Assembly (NCBI GenBank): GCA_050516505.1
Contig: CP191519.1
Location: 1-64,000, forward strand
Length of the DNA: 64,000 nt
Direction of reading: 5' to 3'
From: Scandinavium ludwigii_A
GTDB taxonomy: Bacteria > Pseudomonadota > Gammaproteobacteria > Enterobacterales > Enterobacteriaceae
The notes under the pieces are model-generated. The model worked only from the letters and a program-made list of their open reading frames with translations. It ran no database searches and was not told where the DNA came from. The translations under genes were made by a program, and so were the position numbers. This document shows, one piece after another, positions 16,187 to 24,671 of this stretch. Every line of letters begins with the position of its first letter. Position 1 is the first letter of the stretch.

Positions 16187-16938
16187 TACGACTCCTTTGG
16201 GGTGTCGGCAAAGCAGGGTAGGTCGGTGGCTTCAATCAGGTCGAAAATCTGTTTTTTCATCTGCTTTAATCTGTTGCGGCTGAACAATTTCGACTGTGCC
16301 ATGGCTTCATCAAAGGTCAGCTTGCCTGACAGCATAAATTCAAGGTCTTCCTGGAATAATTGACCCTGCTGGAAATCAACTGGAATTATTCCAGAAATTC
16401 TTTCTTTATTGTTTTTGTAGGCTGGCCATTCTTTGAATGGTTTCCCATTTGTTTCAATATCACCGAATTTGTAATTCAACCATGTGATTACGGAGACGTC
16501 AGTGAAGCTGCCAAGAATTGACACCAGCCCACCAACGGTATCTTCTAGTCCCTGACCACCTGTTATTACTGTATGGATGTAAACCTCATGGCCTGCTTCC
16601 TGTAGCAAAGGGATGATGTTGTTTGATGTCAGATACTGAAGTAACGGAACAAATGAACTTGCACCATTATCAATAATGATATTGTTATGCGGCGACTCAT
16701 AAATATATTCTGCCATTTGTTCAATTACGCTCTCGTCAAGATATGATGACTCCGGTCGATAGATGTCATACTCTTTAACGTTATAAGCTTTATATTGCGC
16801 GAGAGTATGGTTTACCGAGTCAGTATCAATCCCCAATAATGATTCATCAATATCGCTGAGAAATTGCATCAGAATACTGCTGACCATCGTTTTTCCCACG
16901 CCACCCTTGCCCTGCAAGATAAAATGAATGTTGCTCAT
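16186..16938 (-). CDS. traL: TraL-like ParA-family ATPase
   Basis: The 250-residue protein matches RP4 TraL in several blocks: IHFILQGKGGVGKTMVSSI (Walker A), IDNGASSFVPLLQYL, LLQEAGHEVYIHTVITGGQ and VITWLNYKFGDIE. TraL is a ParA-like ATPase of the IncP transfer region and its exact role is unsettled. It lies between traK and traM as in RP4. It is not the partition ATPase, which is at 3758-4384. Confidence 0.88.
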   Translation of the reverse strand: MSNIHFILQGKGGVGKTMVSSILMQFLSDIDESLLGIDTDSVNHTLAQYKAYNVKEYDIYRPESSYLDESVIEQMAEYIYESPHNNIIIDNGASSFVPLLQYLTSNNIIPLLQEAGHEVYIHTVITGGQGLEDTVGGLVSILGSFTDVSVITWLNYKFGDIETNGKPFKEWPAYKNNKERISGIIPVDFQQGQLFQEDLEFMLSGKLTFDEAMAQSKLFSRNRLKQMKKQIFDLIEATDLPCFADTPKES

Positions 16939-16959
16939 GTTTTTTCCTTAGTTAAATAG

Positions 16960-17304
16960 TTATTCGCCAAACAGCTCTTTTCTGCGTTCATCGGTCATTG
17001 ACGGATTATGAAGAACGCGAGTATGACGGCGGAGTGAATCCCGTTGTGGGACAGGCTTGTTTTCTGTTTGTGATGTTGTCTTTTGCACATCCTTGCTTTT
17101 CTCTGCGAGCTTGATTTTTTGAACCTGCTGCGGTGATTTATGTTCAGACAGATAGCGTTGAAATTGCGGGTAGCTGAGAGATATTTTCTTCTCTTCGATA
17201 AGCTTGCCGTAAATGTAAACGCCTGACTGCCCTTCCTTGAGTAAACCAGTGATGTCTTCTATCACTGCCGTAAACTGTGCTTTTCCATTTCGTGTTTTTT
17301 TCAT
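16960..17304 (-). CDS. traK: TraK-like oriT-binding protein
   Basis: The 114-residue basic protein begins MKKTRNGKAQFTAVIEDI and has a predicted helix-turn-helix around SLSYPQFQRYLSEHK, equivalent to the FSYETFRRHV motif of RP4 TraK. That protein bends oriT DNA and helps relaxosome formation. It is the first gene leftward of the candidate oriT, so it is expressed early after entry. Confidence 0.78.
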   Translation of the reverse strand: MKKTRNGKAQFTAVIEDITGLLKEGQSGVYIYGKLIEEKKISLSYPQFQRYLSEHKSPQQVQKIKLAEKSKDVQKTTSQTENKPVPQRDSLRRHTRVLHNPSMTDERRKELFGE

Positions 17305-17595
17305 GATTTATTGCGCTAATGATAATTAATGAGAGATAACGAGAATTAGTGATAATTAATGAGAGGGAAAGCCTGCCTTGTTGTAGCTAATGAGAATTAA
17401 CGATAATTAATGCGAAATAATGATACTTAATGAGCGGTGATGGTTTTTGTCTAAATCAGCCTGTATAAAGACGGCAAGATATGTGTTTGTGGCCACACGG
17501 GTAAACCCGTATATCCACAAACACCTCTTGTTCTGCGAAGCTGCGACTACCGTCTGATTGTTATTCGCAATAAATTGCTCATAAAGGGAGGTGAT
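17305..17595. other. Candidate oriT with nested inverted repeats and TraK-site-like repeats
   Basis: Between the divergent traK and traJ lie two structures. The first is four copies of a GATAATTAATGAGA-like 14-mer at about 17321, 17351, 17402 and 17422, AT-rich and suitable for TraK or IHF binding. The second is a perfect 10-bp inverted repeat GTGTTTGTGG/CCACAAACAC (17483-17492 and 17515-17524) enclosing a smaller hairpin ACGGGT-AA-ACCCGT (17497-17510). This matches the IncP oriT position and style. I could not locate a YATCCTGY-type nic site, so the nick position is open. Confidence 0.75.
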
Positions 17596-17910
17596 GTGAA
17601 AACATCAATGCTAAAGTTCCGTGTTAGCGATGAACAAAAGAAACTTATAGAAACACTGGCCAGTCACTCTTCTTTTGGCTCAGTGTCTGAATATGTTCGT
17701 GCTCGAGCACTTAATCATAAAATAGAAAGCCGGTTTGATGCTGATTTCATGCTTGAGCTAATTAAGATTAATGCCGATATTGCACGGTTAGGCAATTTGT
17801 TGCGATTATCCTTAAAGGATAACAATAAATACAGCCCCGAGCAATTAAAGTTAATTGAATCTAACCTGGTTGCTACCAGTTCCCGTTTAAAAGAAATGGT
17901 GCTGGCGTGA
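17596..17910 (+). CDS. traJ: TraJ/NikA-like relaxosome accessory protein
   Basis: The 104-residue ribbon-helix-helix protein begins with the beta-strand MLKFRVSDEQKKLIE and the helix VSEYVRARAL, followed by a MobC-like C-terminal half (INADIARLGNLLRLSL). I chose the GTG at 17596 because GGGAGG lies just before it; a TTG at 17575 is also in frame. It binds oriT and recruits the relaxase, whose gene overlaps it by GTGA. Confidence 0.82.
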   Translation: MKTSMLKFRVSDEQKKLIETLASHSSFGSVSEYVRARALNHKIESRFDADFMLELIKINADIARLGNLLRLSLKDNNKYSPEQLKLIESNLVATSSRLKEMVLA

Positions 17911-19676
17911 TAGTTAAAGAAATCAAATCCAACAAATCGACCCGTTCCGTTCAGGGACTGGTTAAATATATGCTGGATACTGAACATAACGGTGAGAAGG
18001 TTGATTTCTACAGGATAACGAATTGCTACAGCGATGATGTTTCGCTGGCAACGGTTGAAATGAATCTGGTTCAGGATAAAAACACCCGCACTAGGCTGGA
18101 TAAAACCATGCATCTGGTGATTTCATTTCCAGAGAATGAGATCCCCACGCAAGAACAGCTGGATGATATCGAGCAGTCCGTTGCCGATGCGATTGGTCTG
18201 GGTAATCATCAGCGAATCAGTGTCGCCCATTCCAATACCGGGAATTATCATTTGCATATGGCCATTAATAAAATAGACCCGGTGTCTTATAAGATGGTCA
18301 ATCCATATGGTAATTTTCGCGAAATGTCGAAAGTCCGTGACGCCCTGGAAATAAAGCATGGCCTGCAACGCACTGAGCGTTCCGTGGACGGCCCGCGTCA
18401 TGATACGCGTATTGACCATCATTCCGGCGAACAGAGTCTGGCGACCTGGAGTCATGAATATATAAAGCCAAAAATCGATAAGGCCATTAAAGATGCGACG
18501 AGCTGGGCAGATATTCATGCTGTTTTCAGTGATGCCGGTATGGCCCTGAAAAAATCGGGCAGGGGGCTGGCTGTCCACGATGCTAAAAGTGATACCACCA
18601 TAAAAGCCAGTACCGTCAGTCGTAATCTGTCGCTGACCCGTCTTGAGAAAACGTTAGGGAAATTCACGCCGGTTCGTCAGAAGAAAACCCGTGAATCATC
18701 ATACAGTCGGGAAAAGACCAACAATTCACTGTATCAGCAATATGAGGCATTCCGTGAAGATCGGCTGCAAAGTAAAAATGATGACCTGGCCCGCCTCAAA
18801 CATACCGCTGAAAAACAACGGGCACAGGCCAAAAACGATAATCAATTCAAGCGCCAGGCTATAAAAAACAGCTTCCGGACCACGGCGCAGAAGCGCACGA
18901 TTTATAAACGTCTGGCGGAAAATAACCGGAGACACCTCGCGGATATTACGAAGGGCTACGCCGAAGCACGTAAAAAAGCCTATGCGCAGCATGGCAATAT
19001 GACCTTCCAGCAATATCTGTGCCATGAAGCGGCGAACGGAAATGAAGAAGCACTCGCTAAATTACGGCAGGATGCACAAAAAGTTATTAAGCATCAGGGT
19101 ATATCAGGCGAAGGCGATAAACGTATCACGCAGTTCGATGCAATCAGTGTCGATAAGCACGGCGTTATTTCCTACAAAGTCGGTAAACATTCCATCGAGG
19201 ACAACGGCAAATCGCTGGCCTGCAATGATGACAGTCTGACCGCTGACAAACAGCTGCTTGAAATGGCCGTGGCCAAGTACGGTCGTAACCTGACCCTGAA
19301 TGGCAGTGATGAATTTAAGGCACGTCTCCAGTCGGCAGCGGAGCAGCTCAATATGGATGTGGTGCTGAATGGCCATGCTGTTGGCGATAAAGATCCGGTA
19401 CAGCAGTTCATCGCTAACCGTAATCTCGACAGGACCCGTAACCGCAATATCGCCTATCACGAACGGTTTGCCGGACAGAAGGGCGCGTTCTCCTACCAGG
19501 GCTATCGCAATGTTGGCCAGCAGTCCGTTGTTCTGCTGAAGCAGGGCCATACGCTGTATGTGCGCGAGGTGCCGAAGAAAGATCTGGCGCAGTACAAGTC
19601 ACTGAAGGTCGGGGCGAGCATACAAACCGGCAGTCGCCAGCAGGACAACACAGAACACAGTGCGGAACGTGACTGA
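17907..19676 (+). CDS. traI: MOBP-family relaxase (TraI-like)
   Basis: The 589-residue nickase has its catalytic Tyr in GLVKYMLDTE (residue 21), the conserved His in HLVISFP (69) and the metal-binding HLHMAINKI (115-123). These are the three motifs of MOBP relaxases. The C-terminal half (from about 300) is charged and helical and ends in a DUF5710/LPD-like segment. It is shorter than RP4 TraI (732). It starts with GTG, is translationally coupled to traJ, and nicks oriT to start transfer. Confidence 0.92.
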   Translation: MIVKEIKSNKSTRSVQGLVKYMLDTEHNGEKVDFYRITNCYSDDVSLATVEMNLVQDKNTRTRLDKTMHLVISFPENEIPTQEQLDDIEQSVADAIGLGNHQRISVAHSNTGNYHLHMAINKIDPVSYKMVNPYGNFREMSKVRDALEIKHGLQRTERSVDGPRHDTRIDHHSGEQSLATWSHEYIKPKIDKAIKDATSWADIHAVFSDAGMALKKSGRGLAVHDAKSDTTIKASTVSRNLSLTRLEKTLGKFTPVRQKKTRESSYSREKTNNSLYQQYEAFREDRLQSKNDDLARLKHTAEKQRAQAKNDNQFKRQAIKNSFRTTAQKRTIYKRLAENNRRHLADITKGYAEARKKAYAQHGNMTFQQYLCHEAANGNEEALAKLRQDAQKVIKHQGISGEGDKRITQFDAISVDKHGVISYKVGKHSIEDNGKSLACNDDSLTADKQLLEMAVAKYGRNLTLNGSDEFKARLQSAAEQLNMDVVLNGHAVGDKDPVQQFIANRNLDRTRNRNIAYHERFAGQKGAFSYQGYRNVGQQSVVLLKQGHTLYVREVPKKDLAQYKSLKVGASIQTGSRQQDNTEHSAERD

Positions 19677-19683
19677 GGCGTAA

Positions 19684-19712
19684 CCGGGAACCCGAGGGTT
19701 CCCGTCTGTTTT
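19684..19712 (+). terminator. Terminator between convergent traI and ardC
   Basis: An inverted repeat CGGGAACC-CGAG-GGTTCCCG is followed by TCTGTTTT. It may serve both strands. Confidence 0.65.
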
Positions 19713-21168
19713 AGTCGCGCTCGAGGGTGGTCTCCTTCTGCAGTGCTTTTTCATTTTCGCGTTGACTGGCGAGCGTGCGTTCCCAGCGGTGCTGGCTACC
19801 GTAACGGGCCTGGTCAATCACCCGGCGTGAATGCTCAATTCCTTTGTCTTTCACTGCGTCCATGAAGGATTTCGCCCCGTAACTGATGTCTTTCGGGGTC
19901 ATAACATGCACACGCGGATAATGCTCCTTCAGCTGCTGCTTCGTGTCATCGTCGCCGATCACAAACAGGGACTGACCTGGTGGGGTATCCTTGAGCACGG
20001 ATTCAATAATAGGCTTTGTATTGTTATCCATCCCGTGAAGAACCGTGTTGTCAGTCAGTGGTGCTAACCAGCGGCAGGTATCATCGTTAAAGTGGTTAAT
20101 AGTGTCTTCTTTACCGGCCAGGAACACCCCCTTGTGCAAATCACGCCATGCTACGCCAAGGTCATGTTCACCCTGAAATGATACCAGCATATGATGCTCC
20201 CCTACGGGGTGCAGGAACCCCTTCGTCTCCTGGGCCATGGTGAACAAACGATCCTCTGTTTTTTCTTGCTCGTTTTCCAGCGCCTTTTCTTTCTCCAGGG
20301 TCTTCTCAAAATCCATCACGTAGCGGGTGATCAGTTCCGCATCGCGTGCCGCGCGGCTGATTTCGTGCGGGTCGTCTTTCAGCACCTTTACCCAGGATTT
20401 CACGTATGCCGCGTTATTGTGCGGCTGGTTCGGAACGCCCGTTTCACCGGCGATAAGCATCGAGGCGATTTCTGCCCGGAGTTCTTCTTTGGCGTAGCTC
20501 TCGCTGCCAAAGCGGCCGCTCAGGTCACGGTCCAGTCGGGATTCGTGACCGGTCCAGTGGCCCAGCTCGTGCAGGGCGGTGGCGTAATAACGACTCTCAT
20601 CCGGGAAAGCGGCACGGTCCGGGAGGTGAATGTCATCATGGACCGGCGAGTAATACGCGTTGTCACCGGCATCATGTGCAATCTTCGCCCCGGAGGCCGT
20701 CAGCAGGGCTTCGGCCCGTTCGTTCGGGTTCCAGGTGATTTCCGGGGCGTTGTACGGTTCCAGTCCGTCAATCTGCGTGGCGTTAAACACTTTGGCCGGG
20801 AAGGCCCGTGGCGGGTTGAGTTTCTCTTTGACGAGTTCATATGAACCATCCGGCTGCTGAACTTTCCGTTCTTCTTCAAATTTGTAGTGAACGATGGTCG
20901 CTGACTTTTCGCCTTTTCTGACCTGCGCCCCGACGGACTGGGCCTGTTTATAGGTCATCCAGCGTGGGTCGTCGTAGCCGCTGGCGGTCTGCAATGCCAT
21001 GAGATACAGCGCGTTCCCCCCTTTGTACTGCGACCCAGTCAGGGCGTTATGTGGTCCGCCAGTTTTTGTCGGGTCCCAGGGTTTTTGCCAGGGGGCGGTG
21101 CCGTCTTCAATCTGCTTAATCAGCAGTTCGGCAATCATTTCGGCCTGAGTGGTCGCCGCGTTACTCAT
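19711..21168 (-). CDS. ardC: ArdC-like antirestriction protein
   Basis: The 485-residue protein has the N-terminal ssDNA-binding ArdC domain (AELLIKQIEDGTAPWQKPW, GGNALYLM) and a zincin-like metallopeptidase domain with HELGHWTGH (His200-Glu-x-x-His204). A C-terminal extension (about 300-485) is not recognised. The family includes the N-terminus of RP4 TraC and pSa ArdC, which protect incoming single strands from restriction. It lies near oriT at the end of the transfer operon. Confidence 0.88.
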   Translation of the reverse strand: MSNAATTQAEMIAELLIKQIEDGTAPWQKPWDPTKTGGPHNALTGSQYKGGNALYLMALQTASGYDDPRWMTYKQAQSVGAQVRKGEKSATIVHYKFEEERKVQQPDGSYELVKEKLNPPRAFPAKVFNATQIDGLEPYNAPEITWNPNERAEALLTASGAKIAHDAGDNAYYSPVHDDIHLPDRAAFPDESRYYATALHELGHWTGHESRLDRDLSGRFGSESYAKEELRAEIASMLIAGETGVPNQPHNNAAYVKSWVKVLKDDPHEISRAARDAELITRYVMDFEKTLEKEKALENEQEKTEDRLFTMAQETKGFLHPVGEHHMLVSFQGEHDLGVAWRDLHKGVFLAGKEDTINHFNDDTCRWLAPLTDNTVLHGMDNNTKPIIESVLKDTPPGQSLFVIGDDDTKQQLKEHYPRVHVMTPKDISYGAKSFMDAVKDKGIEHSRRVIDQARYGSQHRWERTLASQRENEKALQKETTLERD

Positions 21169-21334
21169 CGTCGCCCCCGGTCAGAAAATCTTCTTCAGAC
21201 ACCGGAATGTCGTCAGTGACGGCACCCAGTGTGTCGAGTTCTGCGGGCGTAAATTCAACAATGTTCCCCTCCATTGCCAGCTGCTGGCGTTCTTCAAAAC
21301 TGGCCTGGGTGGTGGTGACGTGGTTATCAGTCAT
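21161..21334 (-). CDS. Small acidic hypothetical protein
   Basis: The 57-residue protein MTDNHVTTTQASFEERQQL... is strongly acidic, ending EEDFLTGGDDE. I chose the ATG at 21334. The gene overlaps the 3' end of the transglycosylase gene and the 5' end of ardC, which indicates tight coupling in the operon. No known family is recognised. An acidic DNA mimic or chaperone is conceivable but unsupported. Confidence 0.6.
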   Translation of the reverse strand: MTDNHVTTTQASFEERQQLAMEGNIVEFTPAELDTLGAVTDDIPVSEEDFLTGGDDE

Positions 21335-21839
21335 AGAGGTCTCCGATATCAATTACAGTGGATTTGGCGGCGGTGAGGTGCGTTGTGTGGCCGGTGTAGC
21401 GGGCCACGTACCCATTAGTGAATCCGCGCTGCATATTGCCGGTGTTGTAGATACTGAGGGCTTTAAGCAGGGCGGTTTGCCCGTCGCCGGTGGTTTTGGT
21501 GGTGCGCTGATAGGCGTTGTACAGAATGTGGCTGCCGGTGCGTATGTTGGTACAGGGGTCGAATATCTCGTCAACGGTCACACCATAACGGGGCAGATTT
21601 TTACTGTTGATCTGCATCAGTCCCATATCGACGCTGTACCCCAACTGAATAAACTTTTTTGCCAGGGTAATGGCGCCCTGGCGTGACGTGGGCTGCACAT
21701 ACGCAGGGCGGGGTCTGCCGGGAAGGACGTTAACGTTGATGGCGTTCGGGCGGCCCCCGGATTCATGCTGAATAATCTGGGTGGCCGTAACCGGGTGAAC
21801 CTGCCAGAGACATTCGACGTAAGGGGTGACGTCGAACAT
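21327..21839 (-). CDS. VirB1/TrbN-like lytic transglycosylase
   Basis: The 170-residue SLT-domain protein has its catalytic Glu in IIQHESGGRPNAIN, then VDMGLMQINSKNL and a late SIYNTGNMQRGF block. It cuts peptidoglycan so that the mating channel can cross the wall. It starts MFDVTPYVECLWQVHP with no signal peptide, as in some TrbN proteins, so its export route is unclear. It is 10 bp downstream of topB. Confidence 0.85.
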   Translation of the reverse strand: MFDVTPYVECLWQVHPVTATQIIQHESGGRPNAINVNVLPGRPRPAYVQPTSRQGAITLAKKFIQLGYSVDMGLMQINSKNLPRYGVTVDEIFDPCTNIRTGSHILYNAYQRTTKTTGDGQTALLKALSIYNTGNMQRGFTNGYVARYTGHTTHLTAAKSTVIDIGDLYD

Positions 21840-21849
21840 AGGGGTTCCG

Positions 21850-24072
21850 TTATTTTTTCGAACTGAAATCAGGCTTACCGCTCTTGTCGAACAGCGTGGT
21901 TTTGCAGGTCGGATATCCAGAGCAGCCCCAGAAGAACGACGGCTTTCCTTTAAATGGCTTGCCCGCCCGGCGGATCATGCCTTTGCCACAATCCGGGCAG
22001 GCGTGCTCTGAAACGGTCGGCGCGGCCTTTTTCTCCATGGAGGGCTTGCCGCCTTTGTCCGGGAAGGTGGTTTTGCAGTCAGGATAGTTCGTACATCCCC
22101 AGAAATAACCGTTGCTGCCCTTGCGCCTACGCAGGAAGCCTTTCTGACAGACCGGGCAGGGTGTGGCCGTACTGGTGATGTTGATACCGTTAGTGGCCAG
22201 GTCATTCAGGCGTTCAGCAATGTAGCTGTCCACATCGGCAATGAACGCCTCAACCGTAAGCTCACCGGCTTTGATTTGCGCCTGCATACCGGCCCAGCGT
22301 GCCGAAATATCGGGCTTCGTCACCTCTTTCGGCAGGGCAGCACAAAATTCCTGGCCCTGCTTCGTGGTCTTCCAGACTTTCTCTGAATAGCCCTTCTCTT
22401 TCTCAATGCTGATAAGACCGGTATTGGCGGCCAGCTTCTCCAGGATACTGGCCCGCGTGGCTTCGGTACCGATACTGCCCTTGTCACTGCCGCCTTCGTC
22501 TTTCGCTTCCAGCAGTTTGCGCAGGTCCGGATCGTCAATGAAACGGGCGGCGCTGGTCATGGCGCTCAGCAGGGAGGATTCGGTGAAGTATTTCGCGGGC
22601 GTAGTTTTCTTCTGGTCTACGCTTGCCGACTGACACTGTCCGGATTCGTTGGACTTCAGGGCCGCTAAATCAGACCCGGATGAATCGGCGTTGTCATCGT
22701 CACCGGCGGCGTCGTCAGACTGCGTGTCCGTTCCGAGGGCTTCCCAGCCCTTTTGTACCAGTTTGCTCTGTGTGGCGGTGAAGGTGTCGCCCTTGATATC
22801 AAAGTGGACCTTTGTCTTGTCACGGATAGCATCCGGGTAGAACAGGGCGATGTAGTGCTCTGCCACCAGGCGGTAAACGTTCTGCTCTTTGGCTGACAGT
22901 CGGATGCCTTCACCACTTTTGGTGGTCGGGACGATAGCGTGGTGCGCCTCCATTTTGCTGGCATCAAACGCTTTGTGTTTGAGGCTGCGATCCATGCCAC
23001 TGGTCGCCTGGAACAGCTCCGGCATCGTTTTGCTGATTGCACCGGCGATATCACCGGCCTGGAAGAAGTGTTCGTCAGACAGGTAACGGTTATCAGAGCG
23101 GGGATAAGTCAGGAGTTTATGGGTTTCATACAGGCCCTGCATGATATCCAGCGTCTCTTTCGCCTGATACCCGAAGCGTCTGGCACATAAGACCTGAAGC
23201 GTGGAGAGGTTCAGCGGCAGCGGAGGCGGCGTGTGTGCCGGTTTGGTGATGGCAAGCGTCACGCGGACGTCCTGACCACTGACGCGTTCAGCGATATGTT
23301 TCGCCTGGGCTTCTGATATCAGGCGCTTTTTCTCATCCACCTGATCGGTATCGGTGGTCAGGTAGCGGGCTTTAACTGGCAGACCTTTGATATCCAGACT
23401 GGCGTAAATGTCGTAGTAGAAGCTGGGGGTGTGGCTCTGATTGGCCAGCGTGCGGTCGTTAACCAGACCGAGAACCGCGCTCTGTACACGGCCAACACTC
23501 AGCACGCCGTCATAACCTTTCTCGCGCCCCTTCAGCGTACAGCCTCGCGTGAGGTTAAAGCCAAAACTCTGATCGGCGAGAGAGCGGGCAAAGGCGCTGT
23601 TGGTCATGCCCCGGAAATTCTCGTTCGGCTGCATACTGGCCAGCGCCTTTTGCACCGGCGCAAGGTTGAGGTCGGCAACCAGAAGACGCAGGACCGGGGC
23701 CGTGTTGCCCACATGCCCCAGGATTTCATCAACCAGAAGGCAACCTTCTTCATCCGGGTCACCGGCATGAACAATGGAGGTGGCTTTCTTAATCAGGGTC
23801 GTGATGACGCCCAGCTGGGCCTTTGACTCCGGTTTCGACTTCAGCGTCGGGCGGGTCTTTGTGACAATCGGCAGGTCATCGAGTCGCCAGACTTTATAGC
23901 GTTCGTCATAGTCCTGGGGTTCGTACAGCTCCAGCATGTGACCAAAACACCAGGTCACCACATCCTCATTGTGCTGGAAGTAGCCACTGTGTTTTTCAGT
24001 CTCCGGGTTGCCGCCGAGTCCTTCAAAAATGGCTCTGGCCAGCGACGGTTTTTCGGCAATAAATACGCGCAT
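21850..24072 (-). CDS. topB: DNA topoisomerase III (TraE/TopB-like)
   Basis: The 740-residue type IA topoisomerase has a TOPRIM start MRVFIAEKPSLARAI, acidic residues in GDPDEEG (105-110), and the active-site Tyr in LLTYPRSDNRYL. The C-terminus holds two four-cysteine zinc ribbons (CPVCQKG...CTNYPDC and CPDCGKG...CSGYPTC). Plasmid versions such as RP4 TraE aid resolution of replicating or transferring DNA. It is part of the transfer operon and not essential in known systems. Confidence 0.95.
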   Translation of the reverse strand: MRVFIAEKPSLARAIFEGLGGNPETEKHSGYFQHNEDVVTWCFGHMLELYEPQDYDERYKVWRLDDLPIVTKTRPTLKSKPESKAQLGVITTLIKKATSIVHAGDPDEEGCLLVDEILGHVGNTAPVLRLLVADLNLAPVQKALASMQPNENFRGMTNSAFARSLADQSFGFNLTRGCTLKGREKGYDGVLSVGRVQSAVLGLVNDRTLANQSHTPSFYYDIYASLDIKGLPVKARYLTTDTDQVDEKKRLISEAQAKHIAERVSGQDVRVTLAITKPAHTPPPLPLNLSTLQVLCARRFGYQAKETLDIMQGLYETHKLLTYPRSDNRYLSDEHFFQAGDIAGAISKTMPELFQATSGMDRSLKHKAFDASKMEAHHAIVPTTKSGEGIRLSAKEQNVYRLVAEHYIALFYPDAIRDKTKVHFDIKGDTFTATQSKLVQKGWEALGTDTQSDDAAGDDDNADSSGSDLAALKSNESGQCQSASVDQKKTTPAKYFTESSLLSAMTSAARFIDDPDLRKLLEAKDEGGSDKGSIGTEATRASILEKLAANTGLISIEKEKGYSEKVWKTTKQGQEFCAALPKEVTKPDISARWAGMQAQIKAGELTVEAFIADVDSYIAERLNDLATNGINITSTATPCPVCQKGFLRRRKGSNGYFWGCTNYPDCKTTFPDKGGKPSMEKKAAPTVSEHACPDCGKGMIRRAGKPFKGKPSFFWGCSGYPTCKTTLFDKSGKPDFSSKK

Positions 24073-24140
24073 AGATGTAACTCCATGATAGGGCGCACCG
24101 TAAAAAGTGCGTTAAGAAAGGGGATGCCTGGCGCGGGGAG

Positions 24141-24671
24141 CTACCAGGTAAAGACGGGTTTGATATGACCGATCAGGTTATGGGCCGGGACCGGGCCGTA
24201 ATAGCGGCTGTCGAAGCTCACCACGGGGAGGTGATCAGACATCATGAAATACTGGTTCTTTGCCAGGGTGATGGCGGACTGAACGGGCAGCGGGCGGCCC
24301 TTACTGTCCTGCTTCAGTATCCGGGCGTGGGGAACGGCAATGCCGTCGATCCTGACCAGGCCCTGAAACGTGATGGTGTCACCCGCTGTGGCCATGACTT
24401 TCTTGATGACCGGTGTAAACCCCCCGGTGCATAAACCGGGCTTGATGTAGTCGCGGTACAGTGCCAGCTGCATGGCGTCGTTATCCGGCGGGCAGAACAG
24501 GACCAGGTCTGTCTTGTGATAAACCGCCGGGTCATTAACCAGCCGGTAAAGGCCGGTCGGGTAGGAAATACTGGTATTGATGCGATAGCCGTTCAGGTAA
24601 AAGACGCCCGCAATGGCGAGCAGGAGAGTCGTACTACTCAGGAGTATGACCGTCAGGTTCCGGGTATTCAT
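24141..24671 (-). CDS. traF: TraF-like S26 peptidase (pilin maturation)
   Basis: The 176-residue protein has an N-terminal membrane helix, then the Ser of SISYPTGLYRL and the Lys of VIKKVMATAGD, the S26 signal-peptidase-like dyad. YFMMSDHLPVVSFDSRYYGPV is the typical C-terminal block. In RP4, TraF cyclises the TrbC pilin. I chose the ATG at 24671, which overlaps the end of traG. A matching TrbC-like pilin lies at 36005-36358. Confidence 0.9.
   Translation of the reverse strand: MNTRNLTVILLSSTTLLLAIAGVFYLNGYRINTSISYPTGLYRLVNDPAVYHKTDLVLFCPPDNDAMQLALYRDYIKPGLCTGGFTPVIKKVMATAGDTITFQGLVRIDGIAVPHARILKQDSKGRPLPVQSAITLAKNQYFMMSDHLPVVSFDSRYYGPVPAHNLIGHIKPVFTW

Noticed and set aside
16186..16938. Second ParA partition system
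   Set aside because: Sequence blocks and position between traK and traM identify it as TraL. No ParB-like partner or repeat array is adjacent.
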